From Apium graveolens (lineage: Eukaryota; Streptophyta; Magnoliopsida; Apiales; Apiaceae), in the NCBI RefSeq assembly GCF_009905375.1, contig NC_133655.1:170561141-170625140 (forward strand): a stretch of 64,000 nucleotides of DNA, written 5' to 3'. Within the stretch, counting starts at the first letter, position 1, and every line of letters begins with the position of its first letter. Of this stretch, positions 1-11,749 are shown piece after piece. The notes under the pieces are model-generated. The model made no database searches, was not told where the DNA came from, and saw nothing but the letters and a program-made list of their open reading frames with translations. The position numbers were made by a program, and so were the translations under genes.

Positions 1-179
1 TAATATACAAGTTCAACAAATATTTGATGATGTAAAAAACATTAAGTACAAATGCATGAAAATTTGACTAGATCACTACAACTTACAGTCCTTACAGCTT
101 TACCATCCTTAAAGTCTGATATCAACTTCAGTTTGTATATCATTCAGAATTTAAGCAGTTGTAGATCTTTGACTTGGCT
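1..179 (-). other. SireA sequence after the third ORF, noncoding
   Basis: On the minus strand this follows the TAA that ends the third ORF. No ORF of note and no LTR terminus or polypurine tract is seen, so the 3' LTR of SireA must lie beyond base 1. One copy of the SireA motif TCAGAATTT lies at 144-152. Confidence 0.5.
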
Positions 180-1609
180 TCAGTATGTGATCTCTTTAAT
201 ATCAGGAGTTGTTCTGAGATAGTTCTTCAACAGACTTCTCTCAGCATATTCAAGTTCATTCTGCATCCTCTTTTTTGCATCTTTAAGTTTAACTGTATCT
301 TCACCTGTTTGGAAGATAGCAGCCCTGAGATCATTTATTTTTGCTTTCCGTATATCCTGATCTAGTCTGATGATATAGGCTTTATCAGACTCTAGATTGA
401 ATTCAAGTCCCTTAATACCAGAAAATGTAGTGATGATTTTTGCAGCATTAGGATTCATTTCAACAATATCACCATTGTGATATCTGTATTTAGGAAAGTA
501 TGGCATGTCAGACTTTACAGAGTAAAGTTTCTTCTGCCTTTGAATATCAAATTTTAAATAACTGGCAGCACCATTTGTTGATATATTTTTCACTTGAAGT
601 TGAAATAGAACATGTTGCAATTCTTCAAAATACTTCATTTGAATAGCATTCTTCCTAATCTGGAACACCTTCCCATTTGTCATAAAGTATAACATGATAT
701 CTTCTTTCAAAACAGAGTGGTAAACCATTTGTACAGACTCCAATTGATTCAATCTTTCAGGAGTTGCACCTACTCCTTGTTCACTTAAGGAAGTTGGATC
801 ATTGGTAGTGTTGTGTATTCTTCTTTCATCAGAACTACCCAATCCTGATTTGTCTCTTGCTTCCTTTCCTTGAACAACTCTTGCTTCAAAACCACTTGAT
901 GTAGTCTTCAAAGGTTGAGTCTGTTGATCTTTGGTGAATCCTGGTAGTAGACTTGTAGTAGGTTTAACATGAGCGCTGTCAGAGGTTAATGTACCCTTCT
1001 TCTTATCTTCTGATATCAAGCCAACTTGAGCTATGTCAGAGGTTGCTCGCTTCACTGTAATATCAGATTTTACTAAGTCCTGATTTTGAACAACATGAGC
1101 TATGTTAGAGGTTGTTTGAATATTTTTTTTCTTCAAAATCAGACTAGTATCTTCATCAGATTTTGCTTCTAGATCCATGATTGGCATATATACCTTTACA
1201 GGTTCATCAATTTTTGCTTTGCCCTTGGATCTAGGATCAACTTCCACTTGTGATTTGGCTTTGGTTGCCTCAGAATTTGTCTTCTCCTTAATCACAATTC
1301 CCTTAGGCTTTGGAAGTTTCTTTTCAATAATAAAAGCTTTAGACTTGGATTTGACATTTTCTGCTTTAAGTTTGGCTTCTTATTCCTTTAGACTTTCAAA
1401 GTCCATTCCTCGATTTTCTTTGAGAAATAGTCTTTTTGAAATTTCTTCATCCAGCTTCTGTAATTCTTGACTTTCACCCTGTATAGGAACATCAGGCTTT
1501 GTCAGAACTTGTTTACCAGAACTTATTCTTTTATCAGCATCAGAGCTTGATCTCTGTGTAGAAGTTTCAACTTTCCTAGATGAAGAACCTTGACCTTGAC
1601 CATGACCTC
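180..1609 (-). pseudogene. SireA third ORF, C-terminal part (broken)
   Basis: Distal part of the long ORF that lies downstream of pol in SireA. It is read from the CopB insertion point at 1609 down to a TAA at 180, with one in-frame stop at 1380-1382. The first part is low-complexity and rich in Ser, Thr, Lys and Gln with repeated acidic and basic stretches. The last ~190 residues (about 180-760) look globular and end in a charged, probably helical stretch. I recognise no enzymatic motif. Its upstream half is at 14673-17093; with CopB removed the frame is continuous. The corresponding C-terminal region of SireD is 30914-31480. Function unknown; by position it is the 'env-like' ORF of Sireviruses, but I see no convincing signal peptide or transmembrane segment here. 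Confidence 0.7.
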
Positions 1610-3325
1610 TGAAAGAGATATGTCCTAAGTCCAATCATTTATGAGGATTTAGGAATAACTTTTATGTAATCTATTTTGATTTTATTGATATTAATAAAAG
1701 ACTTGTTTTGTTTTTATTGAGGGCTCTATCTATTTAAATATTTAAATAAGATATACCACAGTTTAGAGTAAAGCTTTTTATGGATTGTGATGAGATCATA
1801 ATAATGAGACCTAAAAGATGATAACTCTAAACTTAAATAGTTCCTGGTCGTAGGATTACTAACTGGTAATTAATAATCCGCAAAGATCGGTACATACTAT
1901 GCTTGCTTCATTATGAAGGATGTCTGTTCTCATAGACATTTGTGTGGTGACACTATAGCTAGTATGTAGGTGCTTATTATAGAATAAGTTCACTGAACAT
2001 GACTCACACAGCTGAACAACTGATGGAGTTCACTCACGTGTCAGCAGTTGTTCATATAATGATAGTTGTACAAGTATCCTTAGACTTGAGGTCATCATGG
2101 TCATCTTGTGTACACTGAACTATGCTTTGGTTTAGTTCTTAGTCTCAAGGGACAATTATAAGGGCTCTATTGGGTATATGAATTTGTACACGAAGATAGT
2201 GTATGAGCAATAAAGGATCAACCCCTTCCAGTGAAGGAAGAGAATGTTCAATGCTGATCCACTTATGCTAGTTCAGGAATCTCTGGTCAGAGTGAATGAA
2301 ATTAGAAAGGAGTTTCTAATTTACATTAAATAGAACTAAGCATAGTGAATGGGAAAGCAAGTGATTAAACAAGATAGGCTTGACACAAGTTCCATGCCTT
2401 GTATTTAATCGTGACATTGCAGGGTAGAAGGAATTGATTGTACGGTAACTACTCACTGAATAGGTTCTTGGTATTCTAAGCAGTGAATTCGTATTATCCG
2501 GATAGTCGCGATATGCTGAGAAGTATCCCTCACGATGTAGAATAAATTTGATTAATTAATTTAATTAATCATATTTAATGAATTAGAGAATTTATATAAA
2601 TAATGATAAAATAGTTTTATTATTATTTATTTCTACTACCGGCTTAATATGGAACCTACAGGGTCACACCATAAAAGAGAATGATTTAATGGTGGAGGAA
2701 TTAATTAATAATGGCTGATAATTATTTATTTATGAAATAAATAATTAATTGGCAAATTTAATAATTTATTAAATGAGATTTAATTGATTATAAATTAATT
2801 AAGAAAAAGTTCTTAATATTATTAATTAAGAATTTAATTTTTGAAAATTAAATCAAGTGAGAGAATTATTTCTAAAGAGTTTAGAAAAAGGATTAATAAT
2901 TAAAAGGTGTTTGAATTATTAGTGAGAATAATAAAGGGTTAATAATAATAATAATATTTTACGGGAAAATTTTCAGCTGAAAAATTTTCCCTATAAATAT
3001 ACTATTATAGACCCTATTTTTGCCTCAACCAAAAAGATTTACAAAACCCTAATTCTCTCCATATCCTCCTCCTTCATTACATCGTTTTCTTCGTGGATAC
3101 CGGTGGAGTGCTTCACACTTGAGGATCAGCTGCTAAGGATCTCCGTTCATCATTTTTGGATCGCCATTAAAGACCTCCATCTTTTCATTAACGTAAAGCT
3201 TCTTAAGGTAAACATACTGAACTACGAATTAAATATTATTTTTCGCATGGATCCTGCGGAGGGTTTCGGGTTTTTTAAGATTTAAATTTACGTTTTCGCT
3301 GCGTTTATGTGCTAAAAACCCTTCA
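1610..3325 (+). repeat. CopB 5' LTR (complete, 1716 bp)
   Basis: Starts TG right after TSD ACCTC and ends CA two bases before the primer site. Its last ~660 bp (2664-3325) align with the 3' LTR remnant 14010-14667 with roughly twenty differences by eye, about 3 percent. Contains an AT-rich stretch around 2540-2960 and a short ORF (3103-3285) duplicated in the other LTR; neither looks coding. Confidence 0.92.
2992..3000 (+). promoter_or_regulatory. Probable TATA box of CopB LTR
   Basis: TATAAATAT in the 3' third of the LTR, the usual place for the U3/R boundary, conserved as TATAAATA at 14334 in the other LTR. A start site about 30 bases downstream is inferred only. Confidence 0.5.
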
Positions 3326-3326
3326 A

Positions 3327-3338
3327 TGGCATCAGAGC
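3327..3338 (+). other. CopB primer binding site
   Basis: TGGCATCAGAGC one base after the LTR end. This is the initiator Met-tRNA complement typical of plant copia elements (TGGTATCAGAGC) with one difference (T to C). Confidence 0.8.
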
Positions 3339-5242
3339 TACTTGCGAAAAGTTTTTAATTCGTTTATGTGTTTAACTGTTTTCGATATATGAGCATGTAC
3401 GTGATTCGCCATGATTTGATGTTGATATAATATGCTTATATATGTATGGTTTTGAATATATGATATTCATGTGAGTTGTATAATCATAAGATGATTATGT
3501 AATCCGTATATATACTGATATATACATGATTTATGTTTGTTCTAATTATGAGAATCATATTAGATACAGATTCGGAATTGGCTGCTACAGATTTGCTGAA
3601 ATCTGGGTCTGGTGTCCGATTTACGCAAACGAATACCCTATTCCATAGGTAAACGAGCGTCTGAACAAAACTAATAGCTCAAGCTATCAACAACTCGTCT
3701 GTAAGGCGTTTGACGTCGTTTACTGCCCGTAAACAGTGATTCTTGTTTTTCTGATTTGATTCTGATTTTTCTAATTTTTGTCATATTTTCTTTGTATGAT
3801 TAGATCATGGATAATATGATATGTTAAGATCAGATTATATGTTTTAACATGCTTTTATGTGTTGTATGAGCATGGTGGATGGTTATGGCCTTTCGACCTT
3901 AGTGTAATGGTTTTGGTTTTGGTTTTAAATACGACTTGCATGTCGTCAATCTTTGTAATCATAAATCTCGAATGTAACTCGAGTTATTCTTGTATTAGAT
4001 TAGTTTTACTTTCAATCATGTAATGTAATTGAAGACTCAAGAAGGCTATCCAATGGAGGTGATATAAAGAAGAAGACGAGGCATACAAGAAGTCTAAACA
4101 AAGAAGAAGACTTATGTAATAAGTAGTTGTATTTATTTCCATCACCATATTAGATTGACCTTGATCTTTATCATGAGCTTGATAAAGATCACATAGGATA
4201 GGGCCATAACCAAACACAATTACTTTATTTCACTTTACATTTACTTGTTTATTTAATTTTATATATGAGATATATGCCTATGTTTACCATGCGATGATAG
4301 ATTTAGGTGAACTAAAATCAATATAAGGCGTGCTCTAGAAAATCTAGAATATGAATCTTTTCTTGCCTTAACAATAAATATTATGAATACGATCATGAGA
4401 TTCTTGTGTTTATGAAATACGTAATTGAATATGAATTTTTAATATTGAGAGAAAGGATGATTCTGTCAACAACAGATTTCTATCTGTAAGAAAGAGTTAT
4501 TAAGTGACGCCTCTTGACAATGCTTCACCCGATCTGGGAATCATCTGATTATCGATTATTGATTTGAAATATTTAATTTAAAAGGAAGAATCTCTTTATA
4601 ATATGATTATGATTGTAACGTAATATAATCCCTCTAAAATTAAATAATATCAAGTAGTAATTGGCCAATGACACAACGGGCTTGTGTCGGTCATAGCCTT
4701 CCAACATGGTAGAAAGTGGTTCTTATTTTTAAATCATTGTCGTTTCGTGCTACAGCCGAGGGCTTTGATTTCAAAATAAGAAATACTTGTCTATTACATA
4801 GAGATGTGTACATTGAATTAGAATCTAAAGGTCGGTACGTGCTACAGCCGTGGGCCGTTGGAGACTGATTCAATTGTACGAAATGTTGGGTTAGACTTGA
4901 CTTAGAATATTGAGTTTGTCGTGCCACAACCGTGACTCAATTATTCAAGAGGCTAAACTTATATTAGGGAATAACATAAGATGTAATTGACAAGAGTTGT
5001 CTGCCTATTGAACATCACATGATGTTTCGTGCCATAGCCGAGGTTGTGTGATGGAATGTAGGATCCATATTCCCACTAGCATTATGAATGCTTAATTTTC
5101 ACTTAGGGGGTTGAAAAAATTAGATAAACTAGTGGGAGACACTTATGAATAAAGACCCGATTCATATAGTATTTTGAAATGAAATTGAATATTTGCTAAG
5201 TGTTGTTATGTGTTTATCATTTACAGATTTACTATATTCATC
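3339..5242 (+). other. CopB untranslated leader with degenerate repeats
   Basis: Nearly 1.9 kb between primer site and gag start with no credible ORF. Four diverged copies of a CGTGCTACAGCCGWG-like box lie at 4746-4760, 4838-4850, 4920-4934 and 5028-5042, spaced 82-108 bp apart. Confidence 0.6.
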
Positions 5243-6036
5243 ATGTCTTCTGCACTATCACTCCAGAGCATACTAGATGCTCACAAGTTGACTGGTCCTA
5301 ATTTAGTTGTTTGTTTTCACTGTAACAAGTTGGGGCACTGGAAGAGGAACTACAAGGTTTACCTTGCAGAATTGAAGAAGAAGAAGAGTAGTGAGACTAC
5401 CGCTTCTGATTCAGGCATGTTCATGATCGAAGTTAATATGTCACTAGGTCAAATTTCTACTTGGGTCTTAGATACCGCATGTGGTTCTCATATTTGCAAT
5501 TCGTTGCAAGGACTAAAGGGAAGTAGGACTCTTGAAAAAGATGAGGTGATTCTACGTATGGGCAATGGAGCAAGGGTTGGAGCCATATCTGTAGGATCAT
5601 TTAGTTTACATATGCCTATGGGCAATACTATTATTTTGAATGATTGTTATTACGTTCCCTCTATTGTGAGGAATATTGTTTTTATTCCTATGTTGGATGT
5701 GGATGGTTTTTTATTTATTATTAAGAATAATGAATGTTCTATCCTTAGAGATAATGTTCTTTTTGGTGGCATTTTAAATAATGGTCTGTATGTATGTGAC
5801 GTAGAGCATGATTTACTTCAGATTTAACAAACTAATAAAAGAAAATGAGATGATGAAAATCTGACCTATTTATGGCACTGTAGGCTAGGTCATATTAGTG
5901 AAAATAGACTGCGGACATTGCATAAGGAAGGGTTACTTGACCCCTTTGATTTTGAATCATATCCTACATGCGAGTCTTGTCTATTGGGTAAAATGACCAA
6001 ATCTCCATTTAGTGGACATGGAGAGAGGGCTGCAGC
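5243..6036 (+). pseudogene. CopB gag remnant, protease and GAG-pre-integrase region
   Basis: The chosen start is the ATG at 5243, which begins a typical copia Gag N-terminus (about 20 residues). This runs straight into a zinc knuckle, so nearly all of Gag is deleted. The knuckle reads C-F-H-C...H but has Tyr where the last Cys belongs. The protease motif is LDTACGSH, with Ala where Gly is usual. The ORF stops at 5827. The following bases to 6036 still encode a recognisable pre-integrase region (WHCRLGH, then CESCLLGK), after stops. hAT-1 interrupts the frame at 6037-6044; the integrase core resumes at 11750. Confidence 0.85.
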
Positions 6037-6052
6037 TTTGCTAGTAGGGCTG

Positions 6053-6245
6053 TAATTCGAGCCGAGCTTTTTTGAGCTCGACTCGAACTCGACTCGATTA
6101 ACTCGGCTCGACTCGACTTGAACTCGTTATCGAGTTCGAGCTCGAACAAGATTTTAGGCTCGATTAAAAACTCGAGCCGAGCCGAGTTTTTTTGAACTCG
6201 ACTCGATAAACTCGAACTCGACTCGACTCGAACTCGAACTCGGTT
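6053..6245. repeat. hAT-1 left subterminal CTCGA array
   Basis: Dense tandem-like clusters of CTCGA and its complement TCGAG, with palindromic blocks such as GAGCTC. Subterminal repeats of this kind are transposase binding sites in hAT elements such as Ac; that role is inferred here. The matching array is at 11373-11736. Confidence 0.8.
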
Positions 6246-7169
6246 AATTTTTTTATAATTTATTAATATTTTTATTTTTTATATATGTTATTACTTATGT
6301 TATTAAATTACTAATGTTTTTCTATATTTTTATTTTTTTTCATTAATATAACTTGATGCTATCTTATTTGTTATTTACATGATTAATGATATTTTATTTT
6401 ACTTATATTATTGTCCCTTTTTCTACTCAAGGGTGTTTTTTTGGTCAACCTTAATATACTAATCATGTCTTCCATAGCCTCATTACGATTCTACCATATT
6501 TGATTAACAAACTTAACACTTAACATTGTAATAGTGATATATAAATCCTGAAATTTAGTGTAGTATTGTACTATGATTGTAAGAAAGTAACAATATCACT
6601 AAGTAAATTAGAATATTATATCATCCACCACATAATTAAATTCCACAAAACCAGTAGAGATAAAAACATAAACTCATAAAATAATAAGTCAGCATGTTCC
6701 CCATACTTCATAACCTGATTTACCAGTCTACCATTTTCTACTTTTATATAATACATCCATTCCAAAATTACCAAAGTCTAGTTAAAAAAAGACAGCAAAC
6801 TACACTTGAGAATTGAGATATGTCTCATAAGCAAAAGTTCAATAATCAAAATTAAGCTTCTTCTTTATGGTGGATTGTAGTCAACGATCTTGCTCATGTT
6901 TGAGTGAAATCTACGACCTCTGCAAAACGTGAACAAGAAATAAAAATAGAAAAAAGATGACATGTAATGGCAGAAAAATCTATGGAATATTAACACTTGT
7001 CTGGGAGTTATCACCTGAACATATACCAGCTTTCACATCTAACTCAAATTAATTTCTTTAACTTTAACTTTTTCCTTCTGCAAAAAAGGTAAAGAAAATT
7101 ATTTACAACTAAAAGATGATTAAAAATAAGGATATAAAAAGAGGGTTTAACAATAGTACCTGACTCGAC
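6246..7169. other. hAT-1 left noncoding stretch
   Basis: AT-rich sequence between the left subterminal array and the 3' end of the transposase on the minus strand. Probably 3' UTR and spacer; no ORF or repeat of note. Confidence 0.5.
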
Positions 7170-9311
7170 CTATTTAAACCATACAATGCTCGTACAATCA
7201 GCACCACACAATAACATTTGGACAGTTTCTGGTTCCAAGCATGAGCGGTGCGGCTCAATCACCCTACTTCATGCACTAAAAGATGACTCGGAGGCTGCTG
7301 TACTAACTGGTATAGCCAACACATCATGTTCCATCTGGGATAAAATTGGGTATTTAGGACTATTTGCTTTCCACCATGATATGATATCAAAACTTTTATG
7401 TGAATCACCGAGCATCAAAACTTTCTCAGACAGATAATCATCTAACTCTGATTTAACAGGCTCCATATTTGTACCACTGGACATCAAAAAACTTTCAAAT
7501 TCAGAAACACCCGCTAAATTTCCAATTTCGCTTGATCCTATCTTTTCTGACAAAATCTGATTAGACTCTTGTGAATTCATTCCCTTAAGCATTGAGTCTT
7601 CTGCCACATAATATTGATAGATTTCGCTTAGAACATCTCGCAAGTATTTAAGTTTTTTGGCAGATTCACCTTCTTTTGTATAGAGAGTGGCAAAACTGAA
7701 TTTCGGCAGGGCCATTTTAAATCTAGGATCCATAACTGCACCAATAGACATCACCAGATTACTCTCTCCCCAATATTTTTCAAATTTTTCTTTCATTGCT
7801 TCAGCCATCTCACTAATATAGTCATTTCTGTCACACACCTTTTCATCTATGACTTGTTTAACTCTTCTAATCTCTGAGAGGAATAAATTAGATGTTGGAT
7901 ACTCACACCCTGAAACAACTTTGGTAGCTTCATTGAAATAAACTAATACCTTGCACATATTTTCCACTCTTTCCCAATCTTCTATCTCTGGTACGTAATC
8001 TTGAAATCTTGCATCCCAATTTGCAAACCTAGGGAAAACTTATCTAACACCAAGAGCAGAATCTAACATACTATATGTTAAATTCCAACGAGTTGGGACA
8101 TCCAAAATTAATTTTCTATGTGTCAACTTCAATTGCTTAGTAATTTCTGCAAATTTCAGTACACGTGCCTCAGATGCAGCTACATATTTAATGCCATCTC
8201 GGATACTATCAACTATTGGCTGTATTGTTTCAAGTCCACGTTGAACACATAAATTTAATATATGCGCACAAAAACACACATGAAAAAGATTTCCACCGAG
8301 GCGCAACGGCTTCCTAATGCTAAAAGACTCCTTTAAATTTTTTATTGCCACATCATTAGCCTTTGCATTGTCTACAGTGATTGTTCCGATTTTATCTTTT
8401 ATTCCCCACTGACCAAAACATGAAAATAGCGCCTCAGCAAGAACATGACCGCTATGTGGAGGTGGCACATTAACAAAATTAATAATTCTTGAATTTAACT
8501 TCCACTCCTTATCTATCCAATGTCCAGTAACAACCATATAACCGATTTTCTGATTTGAAGTCCAACAATCTGTTGTAATGTTAACTCTATTGGCAAGACT
8601 GAATTTTTCCTTCAATTTTTGTTTCTCAATCTCATAAGTGGTTTTACAATCAGTTTTTAGTGTCCCTCTACTTATATTTTTCCAAAATGGGGTAGCTATT
8701 TTCATTACTTCATTAAACATAAAGTGTTCAACATGCATAAAGGGAAGTTCACATACCATAATATAGTGCGAAATTTTCTCCCTCATCAATGCATGATCAT
8801 ACTTAAATGTCGAAATATTTGCTTCTTGATTGTTTCCCCTTGCAAATTGAAGTAATGTCTGGCGATCTTGTCCTTATTTTGCCAAGCACTTTTCAACATA
8901 TCTCTTAAAAGATGACGTAGATTTGCTCTCACTCATCTTAAGTTTCTTTGCACAAAATTTACACCTTACGTACTCTTTCCCATCAACTGTAATACTATCA
9001 AGATACTTCCAAACTTCTGATGTTGGTTCCCTTCGCTTCCGTTGATAAGGTTTATCTTCAGCTTGATTATTTTGTGTAGCGGCTTCTGAGGCAGATGCCA
9101 TTGTCTCAATTCTGCTAGAATCCGTTAATTTCTTTCCAGGAGATTGGGACAAATTGATCTCGTCAATATTTTCATCTTCATCTTCAAGAGATTCGTCACC
9201 CAAATTTGGAAACAAGGTTTCATTTTCAGCAGTCACATGTGCTGGAGTAACATCAATTTGAGGCCTACGTTTTCTTTTACTTGCTGTATTTGCTGTCTTT
9301 GGAGTTGACAT
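7170..9311 (-). pseudogene. hAT-1 transposase pseudogene
   Basis: One reading frame on the minus strand from an ATG at 9311 to a TAG at 7170, interrupted by stops at 8874-8876, 8040-8042 and 7269-7271 and otherwise without frameshift. Domains in order: basic, nuclear-signal-like N-terminus (KRKRR); a BED-type zinc finger near 8880-8980 with the CxxC pair present but a Tyr where the first His is expected; RNase H-like core with TTDCWTS and VDNAKAND carrying candidate catalytic Asp residues; the CAHILNL motif; and the C-terminal hAT dimerisation domain (WWKANSPKYPILS, then IPVSTAASE). About 710 codons, normal for the family. It would cut and reinsert the element. An upstream noncoding exon is possible. 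Confidence 0.9.
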
Positions 9312-11372
9312 AATTAGAGCTGCAAAGGTACATATGACAGAGTAAGAAACACTTCCCAAATCTAATCAATATATAGGTAACAGGAAGTTACAAGACTCAA
9401 AATTATGGGTATTGCACTCGGACTAGAATTTGGCTAAAATGTGTATATATATTTGAATCATTAAATTAAATCATGCTTTAGATCTTAACTAATTTTTTAT
9501 ACAGAAAGATTTATTTTACAATATAGAGACTAGAAATCATATAATACTTGTCTTCAGATTTCAATAAAAATTGGCAGCCAAGTTCATTTTATAGCAAGTC
9601 AGCAAGTGGGAGTTAGTTTAAGTGTACACTACACCTGGGAGGCTGGGACATGGGTATAAATAATCAAACATGAATCTAGCATTTAAAAATGAGGATCCTT
9701 GTAATTAACTATATATTAATCTTTATAGCATTTACCACTTTATCACATGTATACAAAAAAGAATATAGGAGAATCTGCAAACATCAATCAGCTCAATTAG
9801 GTAATTAGGTTTAAGAATTAAGAACACTTTAACTTAAACCTATTCTAACACTAAATATCATCGGCCGAAAAATTGAAAACCGTACATACATACCTTAAAG
9901 TGTTTATAAGGTAGTAGACGCTAATATAGCCAGGCTCCTGTAATAGCTTCCGAGGAACCTCGATATCAAGACTCTGTACTCTCAAGTCTCCACTCTGTAT
10001 TTAGGGATTTGGTTTACTTTTATTACTTGGTGTTTGGGCAGGATAATAAGGTAGGTAGGTAGCTTAAAAAATTTAAAAACGATTGGTTTCCCTTTATTTT
10101 GCTAAACTAATTTCTTTTTATTTTTAATTATTATGTTTATGACCAATAGTCTCAAATATATTTAAAATATTAAATTTATTTCAAAATAATTCTATTTTAA
10201 TATACGCCACCTAAATAAAGATTATTTAATTTAAATATTTTTTTAATTTTTTTCAATATGTATGTAATTGTGTTATTCCATTATACATATAAATTATAAA
10301 ACATTTTAGCTACCGACATTATAAAGCCTTCTTTATTGCTATTGTACACAAAATAGGGCTAATATGATTATCAAAAAAATATTTTAATTTTATTCTAGCG
10401 TATCATTTATAAATACTTGTTGACTCAGATTTCTTGTCATACTAATTTTTTTAAGTAAAAATTTCTGGTCATATTTTTAGTCTATCAATTTTTCATGTAA
10501 CATTTATTGTGTTTCAAAACTAATTTTGTTTTGAACTGAATTAGATTTGTATTGCATCAATTATTAATATTTTATAGAAAAATAAGAATTTATTAATTTG
10601 AAAGAGTAAAACAAAAAAGAATCAAGTTGGAGTTGAAGCAAGTAAAATTATTATCGAGTTTCGTTTGATTTTATTTTAAAATAAAAAGGACAGTTACGAA
10701 TTTTACATCAAATAATCTATTCAATATAGGGTTTCTATTTTTTTGTTTAAATCATGAATCTATAAAATATTCTTTTATTTTAGATTCAAAAGTTATCATT
10801 TATTTCAAAATCTAACGGTCCTTTATAGTAATAATGTATTACTACTATATTGATATTTTATTATAAATTCGATTCATACTTTTGATAGTTATAATTGAGA
10901 TGTCAACTAATTACATCTAAATTTACAATTTAGTGATAAGTTAATAGGTATATTATACAACTCTGATATAAATTACACCAAAAAAAGTTTTATTATGATG
11001 TATTTCTATTAATTAAAATTATTATTTTTATAATTGTTATTTAATAATGATTTAATATCTATTGCGTACTTTTATTTTAAAAAAGATAGAAATTACTTTT
11101 CTCCCCCGAGTCCCGACAATAATAAAATTATCATATTATTTTATTTATCATATATATAAGATATACAATATACAATATAGAAAAAAAGTACATTTTTAGA
11201 GAATATGAAGATAGAGTTAAACAAAATTAATAAAATAGATGATTTGAAAAATTATACTAACAAAGGTGTTGTTATTTGTTTTCTAGTTTATACATGTATT
11301 TGAATATATTGTTAGATTTACCTCAGAACACATGTAAGTTATTTTGAACATTTATTTATTGTTATTAATAGT
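9312..11372. other. hAT-1 right noncoding stretch
   Basis: About 2 kb of AT-rich sequence upstream of the transposase start (which reads leftward), so it should hold its promoter, 5' UTR and possibly an intron. No ORF or repeat that I can support. Confidence 0.45.
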
Positions 11373-11736
11373 GAACCCGATAACTCGAAAACATGTTAAA
11401 AACTCGAATAACTCGATAAAAACCCGATAACTCGAAAACATGTTAAAAACTCGATAAACTCGTAGGCTCGATAAACTCGATAAGGACTCGATAACTCGAA
11501 AATATGTGAAAAAACTCGATAAACTCGAAAACTCGTTAAAAACTCGTTAAACTCGAAAACTCGTTAAAAAACTCGTTAAGTTCGAAAACTCGCAAACTGC
11601 TCGAACTCGGCTCGTGTATTACCCGAGCCGAGCTCGAACACACAATTCAGGCTCGATTATTTTCAGGCTCGACTCGACTCGATAAAAAAAAGCTCGAACT
11701 CGACTGTAAAAAACTCGAACTCGGCTCGAATTACAA
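11373..11736. repeat. hAT-1 right subterminal array (AACTCGATAA-like)
   Basis: Well over a dozen short units of the type AACTCGATAA, AACTCGAAAAC and AACTCGTTAA, changing into CTCGA-rich sequence next to the terminal repeat. Longer and more AT-rich than the left array, so the two ends are asymmetric. Confidence 0.8.
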
Positions 11737-11749
11737 CCCTATTTGCTCG

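Larger units (their letters stand above)
6045..11741 (-). mobile_element. hAT-1: hAT DNA transposon inserted in CopB
   Basis: Terminal inverted repeats begin TAGGGCTGTAATTCGAGC on the left and, reverse-complemented, TAGGGTTGTAATTCGAGC on the right. The flanking 8-bp duplication is TTTGCTAG (6037-6044) and TTTGCTCG (11742-11749), 7 of 8 matching. Length 5697 bp. Both ends carry dense CTCGA-rich subterminal arrays. The minus strand carries a hAT transposase with BED-finger remnant and C-terminal dimerisation domain. It is probably inactive because of three in-frame stops. Confidence 0.93.

Noticed and set aside
3103..3285. Small ORF repeated at 14304-14627
   Set aside because: Lies within the R/U5 part of the CopB LTRs; the copies differ in start and show no protein-like conservation.
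3984..4927. Two minus-strand ORFs of 77-78 codons in the CopB leader
   Set aside because: Antisense to the element, no domain, in a region otherwise noncoding.
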